Assembly (NCBI GenBank): GCA_000149265.1
Contig: CH002875.1
Location: 64,514 to 128,513, forward strand
Length of the DNA stretch: 64,000 nt
Direction of reading: 5' to 3'
DNA from: Ciona savignyi
Taxonomy: Eukaryota; Chordata; Ascidiacea; Phlebobranchia; Cionidae
Made by a program: the position numbers and the translations under genes
Notes under the pieces: generated by a model
The model's input: the letters and a program-made list of their open reading frames with translations, nothing else
Told to the model about the DNA's origin: nothing
The model's database searches: none
Shown here: positions 33,590 through 46,250 of the stretch, one piece after another
Layout: each line of letters opens with the position of its first letter
Position numbering within the stretch: position 1 is the stretch's first letter

Positions 33590-35090
33590 TGAAAGCAGAT
33601 TTCGGCAAAATTGAAACTACAAAACCTAACTTGCTTGCAAAAAAAACGCAATTTACCTTAAAGATGCAGCATACAAATAAAACTCTTTACCTGTGTCTTT
33701 ACGCTGTAAGGCGTTAACAGTAAAAGCCCTTCCAGTGTGTATAAGCATTTATGCTGAATTATTAAGGTGTACAATATACAAAGAGATTAAGAACGAAAAA
33801 TCATTTGATACTATTTTTTTCAACTCAACCAAAGTCCGGAAAGTGTGTATAACTACTCTGGGTTATTTGTAAGCACGCTTCAATTGCTAAACTCTCTTAC
33901 TAAACACCAAAACACGACACAATGCCGACGTGACAATAGCCCCAAACACAATAGAATCTAGTTAAAATCGAACGGTCAAATTAAGAAAACCCACTTGAAA
34001 GAAAGGAATGCGGTATTAGACCTTTCTTTCAGTTTCAAAGGTTCGAATATACAAAACGCTGAGATTTTAATACTGGTTTACTATTAGTCAAAGCGTCACA
34101 TTATACAATTCATTGTTCGTTTTCACTTACTTCCAAATGTCCTGGAGCTTTACCTACCACACGTGTTATTTTAACTATACATTCTTGTATAACAACAACT
34201 GTACGCCATGTATATCGTCTAAACTGAACTGTGGGATGAAGGAAAGCAACCAAGTTGGGAACCAGACACTCTAATCGAATTTTATCACTGCGAGAGCCTG
34301 TGCCTGCTTAGGTCATCATGCGTTCTTGCGCAAGTCCAGGCGACCTGCCTCACTTAGCAGTTTTCACGAGATAACCAATCATGCAGATTGTCACTCAAAC
34401 TGCACAGAGTCACACACAGCACAGCCTTATACATATTGCATAGGTCTCATTAAGTCCTGTCCATATGTTCACTGACCAATTTCACAGCGCAGCTCTAATT
34501 AGTTTGCGTTGACCGAACCAATTGACTTGTGCACTTAATTATCAACATGCCCGCGATTTGGTACACTATTTAATCCAGCTACTCCAGTTACATTTATGTC
34601 AACATACGCACATACTACCACATCATAAGCGAGGCTTAACAAAATGAGCTTTTCATGTAGTAAGCTACGAGGTTTAAGACACCATGTAAAGTTAATCGAC
34701 ATCTATATTCCATTTAGATAGAACTGGTCTAGTCTATTGACAGACGTGTTAATAGAATATATATACCCAAATTAACAAGAAATTGTTTTAAAACAGCAAT
34801 TGTTTGCGAAAAAGTTGACAATTTAAATGTTTTACATTATAAAAGTAGATCCTTTTTTTTCATAGGACTAACTGTGCGCTGTCCATAGATATGGCCTACT
34901 TTGTTTATTGCACAGCTATTTTGATTAATTCATAACATAGATAAACTCTTCTTAATTGATAATACTATTCTTGTAGAGATTATACAGAAGTTATAACAAT
35001 AAAATAGTTATAATAAGTTTTAACATAATTAAAGTGAATAAACTATAAGGCAACTTCTATGTTTCAAAACGACACCATACCAATGTACAA
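33590..35090. other. Intergenic upstream of CRIP-A
   Basis: Contains the CRIP-A promoter region. No TATA box, gene or shared repeat is apparent. The CRIP-B promoter block found in the 46-61 kb copies is not recognisable here. Confidence 0.4.
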
Positions 35091-35091
35091 A

Positions 35092-35605
35092 TTAAGGTCT
35101 AATCTGCTTTACTTTTAGAGCCATTCGATTGTCGTCAATAGCGAAATGGCACACAACTGCAGTGTACTGTTTACACTTTCCATGCTTTACCCAAGGGAGA
35201 GCGGGATTAAAAGATCCGCCCATTGCAGTAATTGATGTGACCTGGAAAGCGCAGTTGGTGCTATTCTTTGTAGCTTCATGCTGTTGCATTTGACTTCCAG
35301 CCAAGACTTAAATAATTTCCCCCTCACATACTAATTGTACGAATGCTTGATGCTATTAGCATTACGCAAATGCCCCCGGAAAGGTATACAATGAAAATAA
35401 CTTTATAAAATGTATAAGCCTCTAATATGTATCTCGATTAACACAACAAAACAGAAATGGTAATAGTATACTGAGCATATAACAAAAATGTGCTGCAGCA
35501 GTCCAGAATATTCGAGCCTGACAGTTAGTTTTAAAGCCCCTTCAGGCCCACGTGTCCCAGCGCAGGGTACGTCCTTACCGGACATCGCTTGAACCCCGAA
35601 CAATT
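35092..35605 (-). other. Candidate exons of an unidentified gene
   Basis: The frame at 35092-35304 encodes about 70 residues with balanced codon use, ending DDNRMALKVKQIRP and a TAA. A ttatttaag acceptor lies just upstream. About 250 bases further upstream a 34-base segment (about 35579-35612), with a good acceptor (tttttgttcag) and donor (gtaagg), encodes EFNCSGFKRCP, like the start of an LDL-receptor class A repeat. The phases of the two segments do not join directly, so they are not proven parts of one gene. Confidence 0.25.
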
Positions 35606-35689
35606 GAATTCACTGAACAAAAAGTAAGCGACATTTTTGTCGACATAATACACATTGATATATTCGTGTTGGTAACTTAAAGTCATTGG

Positions 35690-35755
35690 AAAAGGAGAGA
35701 GAAAGAGTGTGAGTGATAGGGAGAGAGAGAGAAAGAAAAGAAAATAGAGAGCGTT
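35690..35755 (+). repeat. GA-rich simple repeat
   Basis: Purine-rich (gaga)n tract with interruptions. Confidence 0.9.
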
Positions 35756-36973
35756 ACAAAGCGATGGACAGTTATTATTTTTATAAGTACACAACCAGTA
35801 TAGTATATTATAATTTAAGGTTAAAACGAACTGCTAAGATGCCACTGTTTATTAATTCCCTGGTAGTCGGGAAAACCTTGACTGGCCACTCGTGCTCGTA
35901 ACGATGGGATGGTCGAATGGCGATCGCTACTGATTCATATATATATTTATACAATAACGGGTTTGCAAACGAGGTCATTGCTGGTTCTAAACTTGTACTG
36001 ATTATAAAAATAAATATAATGAAAATAAAAGTTTGCTTGGTTATATAAAAAAACGACCTTTTGTATGCCCTGCGTACACGATCAACGTGGTAATTACGTT
36101 ACAGCCTTTAAGTTTAAGAGGTGGAAGTCGAATAGGTCCTGGAAAAGCTGGAAATGGTAACACGGGTAAATTCTTTTTAAACCAACCATTAAAGAAACAA
36201 ACGTTTCAAAGTGGCATTTTCAAGTTGTGTCCATTTAATCAGGATGTTTGAGGCCGTTGTATAGAATGGGTTAATTGGTTTCTCAAAGCCAACGAAATAG
36301 GGTTTAAACAAAAATCACGCAAATTTTGTTAAAACCGTGATCTTTGCTTTTATACAACATATAAAAATATCCATTACGTTAAACATGCATATAATAATTG
36401 CACCGTCGGTTTAGCACTTAGGTCAATAAATATGCAGTTGTTACAAGAGTTTTAGATTCGTATATTCCGAGATTGCCGTATACCAATCGGGCCTGAAAGA
36501 CAAGGAAGTTATACTTCCAAATTCTTTTCCTAAAAGCTAATGCTACATATGGAAAGTTTCCAGACAGTATATAATATTTATAAGGATTGCATCTCCTGAT
36601 TCCCGTATGTGGGACTAAGACATTAGCGAGGTTTCACCAAGCACATAGTGAGGTTAATAGAGCTATTGCAGATTTATTGTATTATTTGATAAAAAAAGAT
36701 TTTGTTGAATGCATTTAAATGTATTGTATTAAGACAAAGTGCTTTACCCAAGGACATAACCGAACGAAAATGGTCCGGTTAAAAATTAAATTATATGAAT
36801 AGGATCCCTCTCATTACCCATATGTTGTCGTCAGGCACAACTGGACCATATAGGAAATAACTAGTCTACAAAGTGTAATCTAAGTAGGCCTTCATTGCAC
36901 AGTGTTTCTTAACAAATGTAGAGCCATGTATAGCTAACTAATTTAGTGTATTTTGTTTTGATTAGTTGGGATA

Positions 36974-39900
36974 ATGGCTTGTAGATCACAGAATTTAATT
37001 TTGGTAGGTTTTTTGCTTTTGTGCTTTCAACTGGCTTCAACTGAAGATCCACATGGACATCAACAGCCGCTTCGTTTAATTCTATCTCTAACACATGTGT
37101 CTGAAACAGACAGTTATTTGAATTCTTTGGAATTCTATAATAATTATGTGAGGCCAGTGAAACCGGTTATATTAAGACAGGCAGCAAAATCTTTACCGAG
37201 CTTTAAAAACCTGAAAAGTGATAACTATCTAAGGTAGGATATACATAAACTTGATACAATTCACGTATATATATTATTTTAAAACTGCTTTTTCGACGGC
37301 ATTCGTTAAACTAGACTGACTAAACCTTAAACAATTTTAGTCGTCATAAGCAATAACCGCAATATGGGCCATTTTTCCTCTGATACAAATAAATTAAGAA
37401 AATACAGAACACACCACAGCCGCATAAATTTTAAATAACGAATCTTAAAAGGGAAAATTTCGGAGGCTGGAACGTACTTGTCAAATCTTCTAAGAAAGAA
37501 AATCGATCTTTAGAGTCAACAACGATGAAATTATCCCAGTATTTAGATATCTACAGTAGCTCTGACGTGTACATGGAACAGAATATTAATCCCACGGACG
37601 ATTTTGCAGGTATAGGATGCTGTGGAATAGTGCTTATAGTATGTATTTTCGACTTTTAAGAATAGTAAAAAACGTGATATACAATTTTCTTTTAACAATT
37701 GTATTTATTTAATTATCTTACTTACACCAACAATTACCATTTTACATACAGACAACGTCTATGTTCCAAAACCGATCACATGTTACGATTTTAGCGATAA
37801 GCTCAACAACGCTACCTTGTGGCTTTCATCTGGTGGTACAAAATCCGATTTGCATGTCGATGCTTATGAATATATGCACTGTTTGATCTATGGTGAAAAC
37901 CAGTTTTTGCTTGCTGATAGAGTAAGTATTTAGCAGATATCCTCCTTTCTTGTAAAATTTGGATCTGTAAGAGTTTATATAACTTGTGTTCGAAAAAATA
38001 GTGGGATTTAAGGATCTGGGTTTCCTATTCAAGTTTTGACAACATTTATATTCCATACCACATTACTATAAACAAGTATAATGTGTGCTTCATGTTTCTG
38101 TCATATAGGTCTACTTATTACACTTTTGTCTTTTTCCTCTGTACAAAATCAAGGATATAGGATAGGATATTCATGTTTATCCCCGTGAATGGGAAAACCT
38201 AGGGGGTTATCACACGGGCAATCGTCAGATCACCTCGCGCCCATCGTCGGGTTACCGGAGCTATTGCAGTGTGTTGTATATATGATAGACACGTTCCTTC
38301 AATTTGGTAGAACCCATTAAACCGCTGGGATCAGGCAATGTCCGTAAAGTGCCTTTCCCAAGGACACAACAGACTAGCTAGCTGCCAGTTTTGCACCTGC
38401 AACCTTTCGATTGAAAGGCGACGAAACCGCTAGACCACCGGGCCGGACGTTCGTTTAATCAAGGTCGTTTAATGTAGGGATATAGCCCCCTTGTGTCCAT
38501 GTATTATCAATGGGTAGTCAGAAAAATTCCTTGTAACATCCACTAGATATCCTTAACATTATCTTTGGATTTATCATTTGTGTTTGGTAATTTCCCGACT
38601 CAAAAGAGACATACTTCCATGCGCTTTCCATGGCTTTTATCCGCGATTCATCTTTGATACAAGAATATTTTATCCTTGGCATGTCATTATATTTTTGACT
38701 GGATTGTGAGTTCAAATACAAATTATGATTGTCGTCGCTTACATGGAAGACATTTTTGTAGTTTAGGTTAATTCGGTTAAATAACTAAACATGTATTTAA
38801 CGTCCGTCAAATTACTCATCCAGCTGGATATACATTTATTACAGAAATATAGATCAGATCTGCCCATCGACCTGCCCAACGGACACAGCTCACTGGACGT
38901 GGAACGAGTTGATTTGATTAAATACCCGACAATCAATAAAATACCTTGGTACATTGCCAAGCTTCAAGCTGGAGATTGCTTATATTTACCAAACGGGTAA
39001 GAAATTTTTAAGTAGCAACGTTAGTGCGTTGCCTTTCAGTTGTAGACTGGTAGGATTAAAACTGCTCGCGAGCAAGTTGGTATAGTGTTAATACCAGGGT
39101 ACTTAGCGGGCCTGTGGATAATTCGATTGTACCAAAATTAAAACAAAGTCTCAATCACACAAAACACACTGCCATATAGACCCTGTAACCCATCAACGGT
39201 GAGTACGAGATTATTTGACGATTACGGTGTGACAACGCTCTTTCCACAATTCTATTCAGAGAGCTATAACCATCAACATTTCATGATCTATCTTATATAA
39301 GTGCAGAGCTGTTTAAGCAGGTGTGCAATCACAATTTATTAGAGCTGGTATTTATTATAAATAACGATAAAGTTGATTTAAAATATAATTACTAAACAAT
39401 AAAATAAAAGCAGGCAGTCTAAAACGTATTTATTGTGCCGATGTGATTTTATACGTCGCGAATGGCCAGCTTTGCTGCAAATTTGTATTACTGAATAACA
39501 CAAGGAGCTGGTCACTAGCTATAGTCGTTTGTTTTATTGGGCACAACACTTATTGCCTGAACTCAAAGAATTATCGGGTTTTACAAAATTAAAGATATGT
39601 GTGAATCATACAGAACACACTTGAAATAGCTCCGGTAACCCGAGGGTGGGCGCGAAAGTGACCTGACGATTGCCCTGTGTTAACTTCATTGCTTTTCCCA
39701 TTCATGCTATTTATTTGAGATCATGGGGAAATGGCCAATCGAGTGTGAACTGTACGTCAGGCATTTTATTGAACAATCTAAACTACCTTGCACCACAATA
39801 AACCGCAATTAAGAGCGAGGTCAGTTATGTATATATATAATTATATCATTCAATAGGTGGGCACAAAAATCTTTCGTTCTTTGCAACATAATTAAAAGCT

Positions 39901-41799
39901 TATCCATGCAGTTGGGCGCATCAAGTTACGTCATCTGAAGGACGAAGTCTTGCTTGGAATCTATGGTGGCTGTGGTTCGGACAACTGACTGGAGAATCAA
40001 AGTGTGATAAAAGTGTGGATCACATTCAGCTGTCCGAACTGAAAGATTCCGGAGTAGAGTCGCTAACATTATTAAGGTAATATTAATAATTATCTGATAG
40101 AGTTACAATCAGAGTAAAGCTTAGATGTTTTTATTTGGCTGTCATGCAGTTTTTGCTAATGAAAGATTATTTACCGGTAAAACGTATTCCTTTGCCCCTT
40201 CCAAGTAATCTCCTTTCATTTATATATGTCGTTTAAAAGCGTCCATTCTTTACATAGACTTCAACTACTACTTTAAACCTCTATTTGTAAAACTGACATA
40301 ACCACCAATAAAATAGCACTCTTAGAATGCCGTCTATATGGATCCCGGCAATCAGCCAACGTTTTAAAAGTCAGGTCTAGCCATAAATTTATACTATTTG
40401 ATACTTAACACTGTGATCTTGTGTAATAACGGCTATTGACATGCTTCTTACTTAACTTATAAATAAGCCTCTTGGCTTATTAACTTATTTTTTTTGACAG
40501 GCCTAAATGTATTTTAGGCGTTTAAATGATTCATAAGTACCACTGTGGTACAAGTAAAATTAAAAAAAAGATTTTCCAGATATCACATTCTGTTGGCATT
40601 CCAAGACGGAGTCTCTTTAGACAGGAAAGCTTTTGCAGATTCACTTATTGATGATGTAGGAATCAAAGTAAGTGAATTTTTACCATTGTATATAGGCTAA
40701 TAAGGGGACTAGGTGGTTGGGCCCATTTAAGTGATGGAGTTGTAGGGAGCCGTTGCAGGCCGCTTGTCTATTGTACTAGATTCTTTCTTGTAGGCCCAGG
40801 TAAGCCGGTTACAACACAAGATGCGATCTGCTATTTCCCACGCGCTATTTCGACTCTCAGAGGCGCGCTAATTAATGGAGGTTTTCTGCGTAAACGTCCT
40901 CGACTTGACTACTGTCTTCTGTGGTTCGTCGATCAAATCTTTACTAGTTTGATAACATCAATTGTATTGAGCAATTGAGGCGATTAACTTAGTACCAGTT
41001 ACGAGTTAAATCGTTAGATGTTTTAGCGACATAGATTCCAGATAAAACTCTTAGTATCGTCACATACAAGATGTCTCTTAATGCGTTAGGAGCTCTCCGT
41101 TGGAATCCTGATGAGCCAAAGTCAAATAAATTTATACAGCAAAACTATTCGACAGCTGCGGTAATAATAATTCAGTGATGACGCAATGTCAGCGTAAATG
41201 TCGGCTGCGGCGATAATAAATCTTATGTAACTCATGAGGTCGCTACATAGTTTTGTATAATTTCATTTCCTTTTTTGTTCATTTTTAGTCTACAATATTA
41301 GCACAAGCTCACAAGCACCACTATTAAAGTTGTGGTTCGCACTTTTACTGCACATGTTTCCTTGGTGGATTACCATTTTAGATTGCTTTAATTTCTAATG
41401 TTCATTCTACATGGGAAAATAATAAAATTAGTTTTTGATGTAGCTTCTATACTTTGTATGATGTAACTATATATTTAAAGTTTTTCTAATCTTTGATGGA
41501 CGTGTTTTAACTACTGTAAATCTACCCCACATCTCTGTTTTTTTTTCTTATCATAATATTAACGGTGGGGTGTGGCTTTCAACCGTATATGAAAAGACTA
41601 ATAATAAACGAAACTAAAAATCATGGCGATCTGGAGTAAAACTTCTATCCAGATTTCTGACCTATTCGACCAACTGGATACAAACAAGAATGGCGTTGTC
41701 ACGGCGAAGGAAGCATTTTCGACACCACCTTCAATATTTCAATCCCTGTCCGACGAACCTATGGAAGAAGATTCGAAAAACACAAAACAAGAGTTATAG
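36974..41799 (+). CDS. JmjC/cupin-8 protein with EF-hand and ER-retention tail
   Basis: Seven exons in frame, 379 residues: 36974-37233, 37452-37609, 37752-37921, 38845-38996, 39912-40076, 40580-40667 and 41653-41799. A signal peptide is predicted (NLILVGFLLLCFQLAST, cleavage near residue 23). The JmjC-type Fe(II) triad is H174-x-D176 (HVDAYE) and H250 (WAHQV), so it should be a 2-oxoglutarate-dependent oxygenase. A canonical EF-hand loop, DTNKNGVVTAKE, spans residues 340-351. The last four residues are KQEL, a KDEL-like retrieval signal. Together these place it in the ER lumen, with a hydroxylase/JMJD8-like or TYW5-like cupin_8 fold. The substrate is unknown. An extra in-phase exon between 40668 and 41652 cannot be excluded. 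Confidence 0.92.
38160..38447 (-). repeat. tRNA-derived SINE, near full length, JmjC intron 3
   Basis: Minus orientation, one of the best-preserved copies: tail gataggatattcatgtttat, head ctagaccaccgggccgga. A five-base deletion removes part of the A-box spacer ('gcgacgaaaccgc'). Confidence 0.93.
39016..39262 (+). repeat. Old degenerate SINE copy, JmjC intron 4
   Basis: Recognised from 'ttagtgcgttgcctttcag', 'gtacttagcgggcctg', 'acacaaaacacactgcca' and a decayed tail. Much more diverged than neighbouring copies. Confidence 0.6.
39504..39706 (+). repeat. 5'-truncated SINE copy, JmjC intron 4
   Basis: Starts inside the body (gagctggtcactagctatag) and runs to 'gcttttcccattcatgc'. The tRNA-like head is missing. 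Confidence 0.7.
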
Positions 41800-41964
41800 T
41801 GTAAATATTTTTTAGCGTTTTGGTTTAAGTTAACACGCCAGCTTCAGTTAAGAGCATACTGACGGTGACTTTAATCTAATATTTGTGTTTTTATTTAAAT
41901 GCGTAAACCTGCATGATAAAATAGTTTATAACACACTAAAACTACAAGTTTCGTTGGGGGTAAT

Positions 41965-42475
41965 TTTGTGCTAAAGGTGCGGGGCCAAGGGTTTTTCAAC
42001 GCTCGTAATTAGTCGGGACCAGGTTTAGATCACGTCGGGGTCACGAAATGTGGGGCCAGGGTCTTTTAACGCTCTAAATTGGCCGGGACCAATAGTCCCA
42101 GTATCCGCTGCCGTTTATATCCGGTACACAAATCTCCGTTCTGACCTTATGTGTACCCACATGGCGTGGAATTAAACTAGACTGGCAGCGGAACCTCCAT
42201 TAAATAAAAAAACGAAAAGGTCCACTCGTAGATATGTTCTTTATTAAGTTGTGTTTTAATGTATTTTTGTGTATGTAATCGCACAACGCTTTATAAGGCA
42301 AAAAATGACGTAGATGGAAAACAACTGCTTTAAGTGTCAAGGACGTCATGAGGTGATAAGTGTCATGACGTCATAAGGTGATGACAAAACGAACACAGTT
42401 GGTGTCGATTAAATGAAATAAAGGAAGTTTTTTCAAATATATTGTCGAAAATTGCTATACAGCACCTTGCTTTCC
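41965..42475 (+). repeat. Dispersed repeat family R1, longest copy
   Basis: Non-coding repeat with a duplicated 'gtggggccaggg...aacgctc' block, 'atccgctgccgttta', 'cacatggcgtgg', TGACGTCA-type palindromes near 42345-42375 and the ending 'gtcgaaaattgctatacag'. Related copies lie at 44737-44945, 45245-45370 and, inverted, 61490-61765. No inverted termini or coding frame are seen; the class is unknown. Confidence 0.75.
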
Positions 42476-42899
42476 CCACATTTAAGTGATGGGTTTCAAT
42501 GGTCAGAATTAGAATTTGTAACACAATCTGAAATTCGTTTTCAAAACCTAAGGCCAAGAGTTGGCATTAAAAGCAATAATAAGAACATATTCAAGCAAGG
42601 AAAAATATGGTTAGTGGCTATGCTGTAGGGCGAATGTTAAATCAAGCATTATTCAAGAAAAGAAGACACAAAAAAAACGTTGTGACAATGCCGATTGTCA
42701 GTTATAAGAGTATGACCAAGGACACGGAAGGTTACTCGTGTATTTGGCATTGCCTGTTTTAAAGAGTAATAAGACTGATTACCATTTTCATTGATCCATT
42801 CAAGGTGAAAAATGGCAATACAAGAGAGCCAACTTTTGTATTTTAGTAAATGGTGAAACAGGTTAGCATGGCAAATTCCAACACACGTAATAAAGTATA

Positions 42900-44466
42900 T
42901 CCTCGATTATCCGTCCCTCGTTTATCCGGCATTCGATTATCCGTCCATTGGGTCAGATGATAATTTATGATATAACAATAAGGTGTAACTTTGACAAAAT
43001 TTTGCTCAAGACTTGTTAATTGTCATTGTAACCTCACAAAGCTCTTATGTACCAAGACTAGTGCAGATCTTATGTACCAAGGCTGTGCAAATTCATAAAA
43101 AATCATAACGATTAACCGGTTCAACAGTAAATCGGTTAACGGTTAACCGATTAAATCGGCGTTTCCCTACTCGATGTAACGATTCAAGCCGATCTTACAG
43201 TATTTTAAGAACAACCTGCTTATAGCGTGTGTTATTATCGCGCGCTGTCCAAAAGGTCGGCTTCTTCACAAGATAAGGCCACTCTCCGTTATCTTATGCT
43301 TATCTTATATTCGTTCGTACGGAGTTGAAAGAAATACATGAGAAAACAAGCCGCAGATCATGCCGGCGTTGCCTTCTGTCTTGCCGCGCTGATTACTGGT
43401 AAGAAAATTGGCGCGAATTCAAGATCACGTGTATTTCAGGCGATTTTGATTATTTCTACCAGTTGGTTCAAACATTTAACTCGAAAAAAGGAAGAAACTA
43501 ACTTCATCTGCTATGGCTAAAACAAGGATTTGCTCAGAAAGTATATTTACAACGATGTTCAACTCCCGTTTGAATAATTACGGACAGAAGCGTAATTACG
43601 TAATTTTGATTTGACTTACGTAACGTAATTCCGACGTCCGCAATTACGTAACTCAACGTATTTCGTAATTACGCCGAGCTCTAGTCGGTTAACCATTTAC
43701 CGAGTCAATAGATAGCCCTACTGTAATTTTAACGATAACGGGCAATAAAAGCCCTACTGTAATTTTAACGATCTCGCAAATTTACATTGCTTTCTGTAAG
43801 ATTTATCGTCGCAATTATTGTTTATATTATATCGATGTCACTAGGGAATAAGATCGGTATTGTATTCCCTTTTTTCCCACAATTTCACCGAACTATAACA
43901 CGCTTGTTTTTAAACGCATGAGCATTATCGCGAGGTAATCGGTCTTTTGGTAGTATGATTTGGAATTAACGGTTATAAAGAAGATGTGTATGACGTGCTT
44001 TGGCTCCTGTTCAGCCACAATTTGGTAAATATTGGGTTTATTTCTCAAACTAGTAATTTTTGTGATAATTAAATTGTACATATATTTTTCCTTAGAAAAC
44101 CGTCATTTCAAGACCTTTCGTTTTCGCCATCATTTAAATTCGAATAAATTCACAAGTTTTGGACAATGACGCGTTATTTCAAACTCTGAATAAAGGACGC
44201 CGTCTATAAGCATACTGCAACCTCTCGCTAAGACAGGTGTTAGGAGCCAGCACCTTGTCGGGAAGTTACATCTTCAATAAATAAGTACTGAGATCCCTCA
44301 ATGCGGTACGTTATTTGATGTTGAACCTTGTTTGAGTTTTGTTGCATTCGAATCTGCTGCTTGCTGCGTTGTTTTGGTTTAAATATAGGAATTCAATTAT
44401 GCGTTTTTTTCTTATCCGTTCAGGTTTTGAAGAAATGCTGTCCCGACTAGACCGGATAATCGAGGA
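42900..44466. mobile_element. Pogo/Tigger-like element with nested hAT copy
   Basis: Inverted termini TCCTCGATTATCCG (42900-42913) and CGGATAATCGAGGA (44453-44466). Further TCGATTATCCG and TCGTTTATCCGG repeats lie just inside the left end, as in pogo-type elements. No transposase frame is present. A degenerate hAT copy occupies 43080-43720. Confidence 0.65.
43080..43720. mobile_element. Degenerate second copy of the Tra2-intron hAT element
   Basis: The left end AGGCTGTGCAAATTCATAAA equals the reverse complement of the right end of the element at 1549-2440. GGTTAACCG-type subterminal motifs follow, and the right end is GATAGCCCTA. Length is about 640 bp with internal deletion, inverted relative to the first copy. 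A clean target duplication is not seen; short local duplications blur both ends. Confidence 0.75.
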
Positions 44467-44736
44467 AGTACTTATAAAAAACCGCGCCACTCGGGGCGAT
44501 AGACAAGGCTAGTATTTGCCTTTAGACTTGTATAACACACAAATTAAGATGTATTTGGCAAAGGAAGGGATGGATGTATGCTTGGACTAAATCGCCTATG
44601 GTGCACAAACCACTAACCTTTCTTTAATGCTGTAATCATCCTTATCGCAAAGTTCATTAAATGTTTGCAGTAGATCAGCATCAGTCATATCTTTAAATTG
44701 TTGTGGATTGTCACGTTTTCGGGTATTCACCAATTG

Positions 44737-44945
44737 TGGGCCAGGGATTTTTCAACGCTCTAAATTGGCCGGGACCAGGTCCCAGGATCCGCTGCCTTCT
44801 ATACCTCGTACATAAATCTTCGTTCCGACTCCATGTGTACTCACATGGCGTGAAGCGAAACTAGGCTGGCGGCGGAACCTCCACTAAATAGAATTAAATG
44901 AAATAAATGCAGTTTTTGCAAATAGAATGTCGAAAATTGCTATAC
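44737..44945 (+). repeat. R1 repeat copy beside the 45145 gap
   Basis: Contains the 'gggccagggatttttcaacg', 'atccgctgccttctatacc' and 'gtcgaaaattgctatacaa' blocks of family R1. Its last part is duplicated across the gap at 45245-45370. Confidence 0.75.
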
Positions 44946-45144
44946 AAAGGTTACCGTTGCGGTGTGTAGCCAATGTTTACGTTTAAACGAAGGGGTTAGT
45001 TTTACCAAAACAAAAGTAGATATAATTTTTGACCATACGTAATAGCACTTAATTTCCCTTTATATGTTGGACAGTATTTTGTAAATATATATATATCCGT
45101 TAGTCTGGCGGTTAAGTGCGTCGCCTTTCAATCGAAAGGTTATG

Positions 45145-45244
45145 NNNNNNNNNNNNNNNNNNNNNNNNNNNNNNNNNNNNNNNNNNNNNNNNNNNNNNNN
45201 NNNNNNNNNNNNNNNNNNNNNNNNNNNNNNNNNNNNNNNNNNNN
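45145..45244. other. Assembly gap of exactly 100 N, probable mis-join
   Basis: Sequence 44890-45024 reappears almost unchanged at 45245-45380. The 30-base SINE head before the gap (ending aatcgaaaggttatg) also reappears at 45381-45410. The flanks therefore overlap each other, as expected for two alleles placed end to end. Confidence 0.85.
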
Positions 45245-45380
45245 AGAATTAAATGAAATAAATGCAGTTTTTGCAAATAGAATGTCGAAAATTGCTATAC
45301 AAAGCTTACCGTTGCGGTGTGTAGCCAATGTTTACGTTTAAACGAAGGGGTTAGTTTTACCAAAACAAAATGTAGATATA

Positions 45381-45660
45381 AGTGCGTCGCCTTTCAATCG
45401 AAAGGTTATGCAGATGCGAAACTGGTGGCTAGCTAGTCGGTTGTGTACTTGGGCAAAGCACTATATGGACATTGCTTGAACTCAGCGGATTAATGGGTTC
45501 TACCGAATTGAAGGAAAGTGTCTATCAGATACAACAAACTACAATCGCTCCGGTAATCCGACGATGGGCGCGAGGTGATCTGACGATTGCCCGTGTGTTA
45601 ACCCCCTTGGTTTTCCCATTCACGGGAATAAACATGAATAGACCATCTTCCTCCTATCCT
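45381..45660 (+). repeat. tRNA-derived SINE lacking its first ~20 bases
   Basis: Plus-orientation copy with intact body (gcaaagcactatatggacat, gctccggtaatccgacgatg) and tail (aaacatgaatag). The pre-gap allele at about 45098-45144 has the missing head (tccgttagtctggcggttaa). Frames read across it are not genes. Confidence 0.9.
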
Positions 45661-45789
45661 ATTAGATATATTTCTTTATATAAGAAAATTATGAATATAA
45701 TATTGGTTAATTTTATTAAATATTATTTCATATTTTACTTTTTATGTATGATAAGTGATTTAGCTAAAGCATAAACTGCACGCGAGAAT

Positions 45790-46250
45790 GACCAACATAT
45801 AACCTATACTCGATCGGTTGTTTAAATAATCGTTACGGACCGCAGTTGAAATTACCTATATCGTAATCTATGTATTTTTCATCTATATTATATGGTTTAT
45901 TCATTTCCACTGTGCAAAGTACTTTTATGAGCGTTCAAATCGTAGACGTTTAACAAATATTACTCGCATTAACTGAATCACGATTAATGTGTAGTGTGTC
46001 GAATAACCATATAACTTTTACAGCCGGTGAGCAATTAATGGTTATACTTGCAGTTGTGTAGTTCCAAAATCAACGGGTTCCTAAAGCTGTTCCATAAATG
46101 TGTTACAACAAGACACTTGAACTTATTTTCTTTAATCAATTATGAAATCGTCATCGAATATTTCTATCCCCTTTCCTTGATGTTTTTTTCCCTTTTTTGT
46201 CTCTTGAGCCCAAATTGGAACGCCTAAAATTGTAGCGTTTCAACACAACT
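45790..46250. repeat. Copy of the LIM-unit 3' flank
   Basis: Matches 52560-53000 and 61880-62300 ('tcgatcggttgttt', 'gaagttgaaatt'-like and 'aatgtgtagtgtgtcgaata'-like blocks). In the other units it lies 3' of the LIM exons, so it marks the 3' boundary of the relic unit at 46.4 kb. Confidence 0.75.

Noticed and set aside
38395..38447. Possible tRNA gene from the A/B-box-like block
   Set aside because: Part of a SINE head; it does not fold into a complete acceptor stem and recurs in every SINE copy.
45472..45774. 100-codon plus frame
   Set aside because: Lies within a SINE; a similar frame appears in the inverted copy at 58386-58571.
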